Shown one piece after another: positions 39,522-50,700 of a stretch of DNA of 64,000 nucleotides; within the stretch, counting starts at the first letter, position 1; every line of letters begins with the position of its first letter. Source of the stretch: Undaria pinnatifida (taxonomy: Eukaryota; Sar; Phaeophyceae; Laminariales; Alariaceae); NCBI GenBank assembly GCA_012845835.1, contig JABAKD010000004.1, forward strand, positions 558,001-622,000. Reading direction: 5' to 3'. The position numbers were made by a program, and so were the translations under genes. Under the pieces are notes generated by a model, which was given only the letters and a program-made list of their open reading frames with translations, was not told the DNA's origin and did no database searches.

Positions 39522-39780
39522 CAGGGGTTTTCACGGGCCCAGATCCGTCCCGCGCGTCGGGTCAGGAGATTTCCAAAATCACGCGGGGTGAGTCGAGTCG
39601 GGTCAGGAGGTATTCAAAATCTCACGGGTCAGGTCGGGGTCGGTTCGGGTCGGGTCAAGTCGGGTCAGGTCGGGCCAACAGGTTTTCAAATCTCACGGGT
39701 CGGGTCGGGTCGGGTAACCCTGACCCGACCCGACCCGACCCTACCCGCGAGAAGCGAGACCAGGCCCGTGGAAATCCTTG
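39522..39780. mobile_element. hAT-like element with short GGGTC arrays
   Basis: CAGGGGTTTTCACGGGCCC at the left, GCCCGTGGAAATCCTTG at the right, CAGGAGATTTCCAAAATCAC and CAGGAGGTATTCAAAATCTC inside. No matching 8-bp flank, so the right end may be eroded. Confidence 0.65.
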
Positions 39781-40682
39781 AACTTTTCGACCAAAAGTAT
39801 TTCTGACTGACTGACAAGGGGGGAGGCTTCGCAACTATGGAAATAACCAACAAATGATGGAATTTTATTGGAACTTTATTGGAATTTTTGGCACATGCTA
39901 CGGTAAGCTTGCACACCTTTTTTTTCGTCTGAGATTCCTTCCTCACGTGAGCTCTGTACCTCAAAAAAAAGAAAACAGTTGTTGAGTATAAACTTAAAGT
40001 GCAACCCGGATGGCCAAACCCACAGGCATGGAAAAAATATCATTGTTGCAACAAAAAAATAATTGGCATCCTGACCATATTGGGTTAAGAAGCCCGTCAT
40101 CATGCAGAAAATATATTGCCCAAAACGTCTCCCTACCTCTCTCGTAGCGTATTAGCACGTGCCATTTTACATCATTAGTCGTGAAATACCTAGGCCGTGG
40201 CATTGCTCATATGGGTAAAACATTCCTTATTTTTCAGCGTCAGCGGTTGAGTGGGTATATTGCTCCTCTAAAGGTGAGGAGCGACGCACGCGGCTACGGC
40301 AGCGAGGTAGGTGCACACCAAACGCTTCGGAGGCTCCCTCGCTCGAGGAGCACCATACTGACTGCGAGAGAAAGGGCAAAGCTTAACCCGACGAATAACC
40401 TCGCAGTGGAGACACTTGACGCCTGTGGGACTTGATTATATCTTGACCATAACATACAGATACCAAAAAGCGACGAGCACGATCTCATCAAAAGCGTCTC
40501 GGGCAAGCATGAGGCAATCCAAGTATCGGCATGCCTCACGCTTGCCTCACAGCTTCCTGCGCTGCAGTTGGAACACATGTGCTACACCAGCTGCTAATAA
40601 GATTGCTTCATGTGGCCGATGCTGTAATCGGCAGTTTATTTCGTCAAATTTTGCGTCTGAAGTTCCAAAAGGGGTTAGCAAT

Positions 40683-40932
40683 ACTAGGGTGTTGCGTTTT
40701 CCTACCTTCGCTGGGTTGGAAAATATGAAAACGTAGTACTGAAAACGCCGAATGTCATATTAACCCAAGGCCAACGACTGCAAAACAAAAAAACAGGTTC
40801 GAACATTAAAAAATAGTAGGAAAACGTACTCGTGACAATTTTTTTCGTGGGTTGGATCGGCCTCGGATTGTGACGTTCGACCATTTCCATGCTATTGCTA
40901 TATGTTTTCCTACTCAACGCCTATCCAACTAA
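40683..40932. mobile_element. Short element related to 21105-21335
   Basis: GCGTTTTCCTACC, CCAAGGCCAACGACT, TAGTAGGAAAACGTACTCGT, TTTTCGTGGGTTGG and GTTTTCCTACTCAACGCC blocks. Confidence 0.4.
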
Positions 40933-41154
40933 AGTTGGTACATCGTTAACACCATACGTACGTAAAACATCGCAAACACCCCACGTATGTAAAACATCGC
41001 AAACACCCTACTTACGTAAAACACGAACGCTATCCCAACGTTATTGGGTGGGCTCTTCGGTTGATAACAATAACCCTTATTAGTCGGAAACGGTATCGCC
41101 AAAAAAGGTATTGTACCTCCGTCATCGCACGCGTCGAGCTCGCCTTAGAAGTGT

Positions 41155-42560
41155 TTAGGCGCACCACTTCCGTACCATGTGCGTTCTCCTTCCATACGCG
41201 GGCGGGGACGAGGAGGAGGAGGAGGAGGAGGAGGAGGAGGAGGAGGAGGAGGAGGAGGACGCGGCCCGCTTGACCACTGCAGCGAAAGAGAACGGCTGAA
41301 AAAATGACCCCGGCGGGTTGTCGGAACGTGGTGGTGTGTTGATCACAGGAACCGTCGGACCAGACATGGGGACGGTGTAGTCCTCACTCTTCAAGGACCA
41401 CGCGACGCGCACATGTTCGCCATTCGCGTGTGGTCGGGGGGGAAGAGGTCGGGCGCAAAAATAAAAGGGAGCGAAACGGTCATCACCTTCCCCTCATTAA
41501 GCGCCCAGGCGCTCGGGCCATCCCTGTACTCTACATCGAGGTTCTGAGGCTTGATTAATAGAGTCTCCGCCTCTGAGGGGGGGTGTCACCCCGGCTACTT
41601 CAACTACAAGATTGGGAGGGGCGGTATCGACCTTGTCACCCAGGCGGGATGCAGGGGACACTCCTAGCAAGGGGTTTCGCGAGGGGACTGAACTCCCATC
41701 CACTCTCGAACGCGGCACTCGACCCCGCGCTAGCCGCGGCGCATGCGGAGCGCATCGACGGGATACGGGGCCCTTTCTCATGGCGCTTACTTTATTGACA
41801 CCTTATTTCTGCACACCCATGGTTCGTACTTCTTCGCTCCCGTCCGGCGCAAGCCCTGCCTGTAGATAAAATATATGGACGAAGCTTGCGCCCAACGATA
41901 GCAAAAAGGAACTCCATGTGTGCCAACCAACCACGAAAGAAAGAAAGCCGGACAAGAAAACACTCCGTACGGTCCCGTCGGGGCATTCCGCTTGCGCCGC
42001 GGCTAGCGCGGTATCAAGTGCAGCGATCGAGCATGGAAAGGAGCTCAGTACCCCCCAAGCCCGTCGCTAGAAGTGTCCTCCGCATTCCGCCGGGGTGGCA
42101 AGGTCGGGACCGCTCCTACCTATCTTCTACTCGGAGTAGCCTGAGCGACACACTCCCCCTGGGGCGGAGATTCTACAAGTGAAGCCTCCACACATTGACG
42201 TACGGCCGGAGCAGCGCCGGGGCGGCTAATGACCGGGAGTGATTACCGTTCCGACCCCCCTACCCCCTTGCGCCCGACCGCTTCCCCGCTAACCACACGC
42301 GAGCGAACATGTCCGGTTCGCGTCGCTTTCGAAAAGCGAGGAGTGCACCGTCCCCATATCTGGTTCCACTGTTCCCATGATCAACAAGTCAACCCGCTCC
42401 GACAGCCCCACGGGGTCATTCTTTCACCCATCGTCTATCGCTGCAGTGGGCAAACAAGCCGTGCCCTCCTCCTCCTCCTCCTCCTCCCCCGCCCCCCTGA
42501 AATATACGGAGAAGGGGAAGACGAGAACGATTGACGCCGGCGTCGGGCCTTGGGCAGGCT
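41155..42560. repeat. Degraded 1.4-kb inverted repeat (possible foldback element)
   Basis: Left arm 41155-41790 pairs with right arm 41960-42560 in inverse orientation at roughly 75% by eye: GCTAGCCGCGGCGC (41730) with GCGCCGCGGCTAGC (41996), and matching GAGCTC/GAACTC and GACACTCCTAGC segments. The outer ends hold a GGA array (left) and a CTC array (right). Both arms, read outward, share a frame with VINTP-RSD-PPGSFF and Ser-run text, which may be a decayed element ORF. Confidence 0.65.
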
Positions 42561-43565
42561 GAGGCGCCAGCTCTGAGGAGGAAGCCGGAACGGAAGGGGC
42601 CCCCCCGTCCTTTTCGTTTTTTTTTCGACGTTCGATAACCGTCCCAACTATCGACGGCCGCGAGGGAAGGGACGAAACGACGCTCACGGCACGCGCCTTG
42701 TTCGACACTGTTGCGAGGGAGTTTGGTAAATGACACGTAGGCAAGAGTCACTCTGTTGGGGCTGAACAGCCTTCCACGACAAGATGCCTCTCCCTTGCGT
42801 CTCATATCCCAAGGTAAGCGCCTCATGCGACACTATTGCGGGGCAGTTCGGCATATGAGACATTTGAGGGAGAGTCGTTACGTTGCGCTTGAACAGCCTT
42901 AGCCTTCCACAACAGGACGCCCCAGCGATCATGTGTGTTAACAACAATAATGGACGTATTATACGTAGCAAGGCTGTCACACTGATACTATTAGAGCTGT
43001 GAGCCGGCACGACATACGTCACCAACTATTGATATTTACTAGTCGGACTTATACGTAGTCATCTCCCGCGGGTGCCGACTATCCGACTTATTGGGTTTCC
43101 GTACTTGCCGGAAGGATTGCCTAATGCGGGATGCATGTTTTACTTTTTGGCCGGGGCCGGGTGGATCTGATTTGTCTCGCTTCGCTCGCCTGACTTAAGT
43201 CGGCAAGTCGGCTGGCCATGAGTTGGCTGCACCAGACTTGCCGACTAAAGCCAATTAGTTAGCAAAAGGCAGGTACCGATTACCATATTAGTCGTCAAAT
43301 CCGGCTGACTCACAGCTCTAGAGCGTACTGCTATTACAACATTCCGTGGGGTCAACAGGGTCTCCTGGCACGCCCGAGGCCCTCACAGGGTTACTACCGC
43401 TACTCAATGTTAAATGGCAACCACTACTTCCTACCAGGTATCTTTTACCCTCCTCGCGTTGATTCGTCGGGTATCAACGCCGCACCACCTCGTGGCAGAG
43501 GATAACCGCGCAAAAAATGATGGTACGGCAACTATAACATCTGATGATGTCTGTTGTTGACCTAC

Positions 43566-44445
43566 CTGGAGTAGGGAGGGCGAACGGTATTCCCAAATGG
43601 GATCCCTCAGATCCATCGGTCTCTTGGTCAGTCCTTGTCCGTAGGCTGCGCGCTAGCTCCCGCTCCTTCTTGCCCCCCGGGTAGCCATCCCCGCCGTCCC
43701 CGGCAAGCGAAGAGATGGTGGTGGCTGGTCCATCCCCATCGCCGACCGAGGCCGCAAGCAGGTGATTCTTAGTATGTCTCCTGTCCTTCCCTTTCTTATG
43801 TTTGCCCTTCCCCTTGTTAGCTGCGGGGACCGATGCGGACAGCGTGTCTCGCTGGAGGATAACACCCACGTCTTGGTCATTGCTGTCGTTGTCGTTGTCG
43901 TGGTGGTGTTGGTGGTTGGGGGAGGTAGCTCTTGCGCCCAAATCGTTGCTGTGGTGGTTGAGAGAACCGGCTATGTTGCCGCCATCCATGCTGAGTGCTG
44001 TTGGGCTACCGACAATATCTTCGCTGTTTCTTCGCGAGCGTGGAGCTTGGGCGTCCAGTCGGCCGTTCTTTGTCGAGGCGGCAGTGCTGGGGACACCTCC
44101 TACCGTGTCGAGAGAGGCTGGCGTTGGTGCTGGCGTGGGGTGCTGCTGTGGGTGGGCTATGCCGTTAGCCTCGAGGTTATCTCCACCTCGTCCTCGAGCA
44201 GAGCTGCTGCTGCGCCTTCTCCTCTTCTTCTTCTTCGTCTTGGCCACATTCTCGCTGCCTTCTCCTGAGCTTTGCACTAATGGGTCTGATGCTGGCGGCA
44301 TCCACTTGTCCACCGTGGTGTGGACACTCGACATCGCACAGTTCAGCGTGGGTGCTTGCAGCCAGGCAGCCGAAAAAGCTCGTTTTGGCTTTGGAAACAT
44401 CCCGCACTGCCCCGTACGAAGCAGGCCTTCCGTAATTTGGAACAC
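43566..44445 (-). CDS. Lysine/arginine-rich disordered exon, probable 5' exon of the DHX33-like gene
   Basis: Open from an ATG at 44445 (others in frame at 44400 and 44334), about 293 codons, ending CCAG|GTAGGT in phase 1. Composition is low-complexity: KTKKKKRRRRSSSSARGRG, His/Asn/Asp-rich repeats, and KGKGKHKKGKDRRHTKN, which look like nuclear or nucleolar localisation signals. No domain recognised. Phase 1 fits the two-base start of the helicase exon at 38670, and the next - strand coding signal is that exon, so I infer it is the helicase N-terminus. The join would need a 4.9-kb intron and is unproven; it could instead be a separate small gene. It lies head to head with the WDR34-like start at 44549. 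Confidence 0.5.
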
Positions 44446-44548
44446 CTTAAATCGGGTATTTTAGATCCAAAAGATACCTCTCATTGTCGAGTCGAAGCGT
44501 TTGAGCCTGGGAACGCACAGAGGGTCACCCCAACTGGGGGGGGTGCAC
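44446..44548. promoter_or_regulatory. Candidate bidirectional promoter between divergent starts
   Basis: Only 103 bp separate the ATG at 44445 (-) from the ATG at 44549 (+); 214 bp if the - strand protein starts at 44334. No TATA box is evident. Assignment depends on the start codons chosen. Confidence 0.35.
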
Positions 44549-44704
44549 ATGGAGGCTCCTCTGTTCCAGGACGTCGACTTCGGCACGGTTGTTTTCTCGA
44601 GCGAAGCCGAAAGCAAGAGGCAGATGGTCACAGAAATGGAGCAAACGACAGCGATCGATGTTGCTTGCTGCGCCTCGCAGACTCTGAGCATGGCCGTAGC
44701 TGAG
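44549..44704 (+). CDS. DYNC2I2: WDR34-like gene, exon 1
   Basis: 52 codons from [55 protein letters not shown]; donor GAG|GTGCGT phase 0. This N-terminal part is poorly conserved in the family; it is assigned by position and phase. Confidence 0.65.
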
Positions 44705-47700
44705 GTGCGTGTGCGTGCGCTCGGCTATCATACGCTTAAAGATCCGCCCACTGATCGCATCTGAGGCGATGGAGTTGCGTGAATTATGAGGCGAATCGAT
44801 AGTAGCTTGCGCTGCGGCCAGAGTTAGGCATTAGGTCTCAGAATCATGCTGCAGCTTGTAGATCATTGAAAAATAATGGTTGTTTTGGGGATCATAGAAG
44901 CACAATGGTTGCCTGTCACCTTGGCCCAGCGTCAAAGTACACACCTAGCCCTGTAGCCCCCCCAGCCCCTCCACCCCAAGCCCCACAGAAGAGATGCTAC
45001 GAGTACAGCCCCTGTAAATAGGTCCAACCTCCATCCCAGGCACCCACGCTTCTCTCACAGATGTGTGTCTAGTTCTGTTCTATCGAGTCAGGGCTGCGGG
45101 CCTTGCTACGCCCAGATTTCGCAAGTGATAGCCGTCGTCCCATCACGTATCGAGTAGAATTAAGTTGTAGACGCGAGTCTGTCAGATATTTTCACAGGTC
45201 GATGCTTTCACCGCCACTTTTCCCACTTCACACCTTGATCCCACCAGGGCCAAAGCCTTCCAAACTGACCCTGGATATTCCCGTGTCCTCTGGGAAGCAG
45301 ACGCAAACAGATCAAGATTCACGAAGCAGAGCCAACCCCGACACCATACTGGGCTTCGACGACTGGCACGATATGCCTCCCGATGTCGCCCAGTTCTTGG
45401 CTTTCGCCGGCGCTACCATGGAGGCAGAACTGGAGAAATCTGACGCCAGCCAGGTATTTGCGTTGCACCGGGTCGGATGAAGTACGAGCAGACCCTCCCG
45501 AATAGTGTTGAGATGCATGCAGTTCGTAGACACCGGTAACACATAGCCAAGGCTTCGTAGCTTGGAGCATTCGTAACGCACGGTGCCGCAGGAATACTTG
45601 CAGGGTACATGACAGAGCAGTATACCTATCGCAGCAACAACCGCAACCCGACGCGGACTCGAGCGCGTGATCATACCGCGGGGCCGTACCCAGATTCGAC
45701 AGCGTAATTACCGTGTCCAATAAAATGTCCAAAAAACTAATCTTGGGCGATCGAAAGACTGCTTGTAGAAGTACGGCCTATAGCACCAATGTGACCAAGC
45801 ATGTTGCCATCGTTCTTGTTGCACGTAGGCGTTTATTGGGTACGCGCCGGTGGACGAGGGAGGGGACAACGATATCGCCCTGCACTACACCCTCTCTTGT
45901 GACCTCTCACAGCTGCTGGGCACACGGGGGGTAGGTAACAGCGGATCTACCACAAAGGTAAGGTCGCAACACAATTTATGTAGTTTATAGAAAATTTCAT
46001 GGGTCGGATCACTTCTCGCAAGTCCGGTCGAGTCTGGGTGACCCGACCCAATCCGTGAGAGTTGAACACCTTCGGACCCGACCCGACCCGACCCGACCCG
46101 CTAGGGTTCGAAGACCTCCTCGTCCGGCCCGCGGGCCGGGTCATGGCCCGTCAAAAGCTCTATTTTTTAGGACTTTAGGATGTGTGTTTGCTGGGCCCAA
46201 TCATGGTACGTTAGGATTAAATCAACGCTAAGCCGGAATCAGGTGGCACGGGAAGGAGTAAGACTATATTACGTGCATGCATGGGTCTCCTTCTTTAGTT
46301 TATCTTAGTTTTCTTTCTTGTTTTTGATAATGCTATGAGTGATCAACGTTGATGCTCTTTCTGCACATTGACGATAGGGCAAAAACATGTAATATTGCGG
46401 AAATACTTCGAAGTAGTTATGGATGCGTGTTGTTTTTGGATATTGCCCTCGAAGGCCTGTCAGGGCCCAGGAGAAATGTTTGCTTTGCGTTGGTAGGCAG
46501 TTGGGGGCGGGATGCAGACTCACAGGGGTGCTCATAAACAGGGCCGATCTGTCCAGTTTTAAGCGAACAATCACTACGATTTTAAGCGAACAATCACAAC
46601 GGACACGAGTACTGACAGGGCCGATCTGTAAAATTTTAGGCGATAATTCACTACGAGTACGACTACAGTACATGTCAACTATTAAGAAGCAGAAATGTTG
46701 GCTCTGGCTGGTTTTGTTTTATTTGAGAAAGGGCGCATTCTACACTAACTTCAATGCAACGGCTCTCGATTTTCTTGTTGTCCTGTAAAGATCAGCCTGG
46801 CTGTCTTGTTTTCTTGTTTCTTATTAGGAGTTCTGTACTGTGCTGCTGTTGCAAATCGATGCAGGGTGCAGCTCGTTGTCCTAAACTTTCAGTAAGAGTC
46901 ACAAAATGGTCATGAGCAACGAGGGCCCTCACCCTGTGAACAAAATCTGCACACATTCAAGGTTGTTGCCTTTTGCCTATAGTCGTAGAGCCCGATCAAA
47001 GATCACTTGATGCGCCGGTGCCGCAGCAGAGCGTCATGTACAGTGGGAGGCAGACTCATCCCCCGCCAGGGGTGCAGCAGTTTCTAAGAACTTTCTGAGT
47101 TCCTAACATGAGGAGGAGGTCAATATCAACATCAACATCAACATCAACATCAACATGACCCGAAGCATGACTTCGAAGACATTCGTTCACGCAACCCGAC
47201 CAACATTTCTGTGCGCCAGTCCTAAAAACAGCCATTGTACTCGTAAAATGTACCATACTAACCTGATGATGACGCGCGCTACGATGGAGGGGTACCTTTT
47301 TCTGTCTGAAATGGTTTCCGAATGACGGGGCTTCTTAAACCAAAATCGTCGGAAACAGGGCATTTTTTTTTTGCGTTATTCTCGTTGTGTACCTAGGCCA
47401 TGGGATTTTTCATCCGGTATCATGGCAGTTTTATGTTTCTCTCCAAATCAGTTCTCGGGTTAAGACATGCCTTAAGCTCCCAAATTGAGGGGTAGTATTA
47501 AGAAAAAAAGTGGCGCACCGCTATCGTAGCACGCGTCCTTTACCGTAATTCCACACCACAGTTGAGGAGGTCAACCGGTCAACCAGTCAGAACGTCAAAA
47601 GGTCGGAAGGTCAGAAGCACCCTATGGCCCGATAGGCGCAACGCCTGCCTTGGGATGATTCTGTGATCAACCCGTTTGGGACTTGAATACCGCATAACGA

Positions 47701-50700
47701 CCTAAAAAGCGGCATGTGCGCGGTCTTATCAGCCTTCGGAAGAACGTACGACAGCAAGAACAGCACTATCATGCTGCGTGGGTGTCAAACATGCGGTACA
47801 CGTCCATATGTTGCACTTCGGTACATGTCCTCGTGTTGCACTTCGAACACGTCCCCAAACCCAACAGCCCTGTTTTGTTAGATTCGCGAGGCCGATGGAT
47901 TATTCAAGCCATTATTTTTCTCGACATTTCTCCCTTCCGAAAGTCAGAAGGGTTTGTTATAGTATCAAGCTGTGAAAACAGATAATTTTCCGTTTGGGCG
48001 CCGTACCTCTTTCTACCGAGCTCGATCCAAGCGTTAACATCGAATCTTCCAAGACAAGTCGCGGCGCCCAAAAGGCGTGTTCTTGCCGTAACGCGCTAGA
48101 ATTAAGAAACGAGAACGAGTGAGTGCCCACGTCCGGTAAACCGTTTTATTCTCAGAGAAAAAAAATCTACTACCAGGTATACAGTAGTATAAGAAAAATG
48201 GAACCAGGAGGTACCAAGCAAGCACCGCGAAGCCATCCGATGGCAGTTTCATACCACGCGAGACCCGTGGCACACAAACCATACCAAATAAAGTACCAAA
48301 ACCATTTCCTCGTACGAATTCTAAGGGGTTTTGTGCTTCCATGGCGTTAAACTTGTCTCCGTTTCTGGCGCCATCACTGCTCATCGTCTCGGCAACAGAT
48401 TCTTCAGGCCACGGGCGTGGACTGGAGCCCTACGGGATCAGTGGTCGCTGCCTCTTTCGGCAGGTGAGTAGTGTCAGTGGTCAGCGAGTACCTCCCACCG
48501 CCACGGCGGCTACCCCCGCCACCGCCAACACCAACACCAGCACCAATACCAACACCAGCACCAACACCAACACCAATGCCAACACCAACACCAGCACCAA
48601 ACCCAGCACCAACACCAACGACGATGCCAACACCAACACCACTAACACCAACACCACCACCACCATCACCACCAACACCAACGCCAACGCCAACGCCAAC
48701 ACTGACACCAACTCCAACTATACGATCACCACTAACAACATTACCAACGCCACCATCAACGCCGCCAACAACAATACCAACACCGATACCAACACCAGCA
48801 CCACTAACACCAACACCAACACCAACACCAACACCAACAACAACACCAACACCAACACTAACACTAACACCAGCACTAACATCAACACCACCACCAACAC
48901 CACTACCACTACCACCACCACCACCAACACCAACACCACCACCACCACCACCACCACCACCACCACCACCACCACCACCACCACCACCACCACCACCACC
49001 ACCACCACCACCACCACCACCACCACCACCACCACCACCACCAACGGCGGCGCGAATCCAAAGTACCACTCCACTATTGCGACTATCAAACCGTTTCGTT
49101 CGATGTTTTTTCTTTTCATTCGGTTTTGTTTTTCTATTACAGAAACGACATCGCCGGTTGGTGCGATTCCCCCGGAGCTCTTGCCACCTGGAACATTTTC
49201 CGGCGAGGTTTTGCCGACGAGGGGGAGCACGCGCCCGACATCGTCCTCGACCACAGCAGGTGGGTCGTGACACCTACGTCGGATGAAGGCTATGCTGTAC
49301 GGTCGGGGGTTAACCTTTAGGGCTCGCGCGACCGGCTACCCTACTAGTTTATTTCGATGCTTTTTTGAGTTCGCGATATGTACCGCCGGCATCGGGTTGT
49401 TTGTTACGCTGCGCCAATAAATATTTTTTTATGTTTTTATGTCCGTCTTTGGGCGAGGTACAGAGCCATTCGCACGAGTGGCCCACCCTTGGCAATAAAA
49501 ACGGGGGTGCAATACTATGTATAGTATAAGTATGGTATTATATATAACTGTGTATGCCGCTATCACGCCGTAGCCTTGGCTACTGCAGATGCTTCGCAAC
49601 AGATCGCGCAAGTCGTTAGATCTCCTTCCCCTCCTACACCCAGAGCGTAGTCACAAAACCACCCCCCCCACGCCAAAACAATCTCACCCACCCTCAAAAC
49701 CGTGTTCATTTGAATAATCTTACACTACTAAAAACCCACGCCAAAACGACCATTCTCACCCTTACACTGTGTTCATTGGAAGAATCTAGCGATCGGGATT
49801 ATTGCAATAGTGTTATTGACATGGCGTAGCTTCGAGAAAACGGTTGACCATCCGCGCCGACTCCCGATGGCATCCTTATCCCGAGTGTTTTCCCAGGAGT
49901 TCAACGTTAGAGGCAGAGTTGGGGTTGAGGGGTATGACGGTTGGACTGATAAGTTGATTTCAGAATAAGCAAAAAAAAAATGGGCGGTCATGATATTAAG
50001 TTTATGCTTGGCTATGAAAAGCTAGAAGTGGTATTAATAATACAAATTTAGATAGATTTCAAGCGGGCTTATTCAACCGCGGGAAAGAAGTATAGGGTTT
50101 TAGAGACAAGTACCAGGGTATACGTTGGCCGTATCTTACCAAGCTTGACCAAGGTCGGGGAAGACGTATAGGGTTTTAGAGACAAGTACCAGGGTATACG
50201 TCGGCCATATCTTACAAAGCTTGACCAAGGTTCGAACAGCGCTCGGTTTGGCCACAGGGGTAGAATTTAACGTAAAGTCCCAGGACGCAGACGACGATGG
50301 AGCAGGCACTGTTTGACTGAATCTTTTTCTGGATGATGGGGCTCCTTAACCCTTCTCATCCCCAAAACCGTCCGAATTTCATTTTTTTTTACCTGGGCCA
50401 TGGGATTTTTCATCAGGCATAGAGCACTTTTATTTTTCCCCAGCTCAGATTTAGGGAGAGGTACAAATCTCCTCAAGTGATGCACACCTTCAAAAAGGGA
50501 TATGCCGCACTTCTAACGCGCGTAGCGTGCGTCCCAGGTATATTTGGTAGAGGCTGGGCCAGGATCCATGCCATTCTCGTACAGCCCCCCTAGTCGGCGC
50601 TGACTTAGCAGTCTAGCGGGTTGTTCCTCGCTGTTTCCGTAGCCTAACGGTTCGTCCTACAACAAAACAAACCGCGCCTAAAATCTATGGTGTCCAGCTG

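Noticed and set aside
43474-43565. Extension of the K/R-rich ORF past 43566
   Set aside because: CCAG|GTAGGT is a good donor and the text beyond it loses the low-complexity, charged character of the exon.
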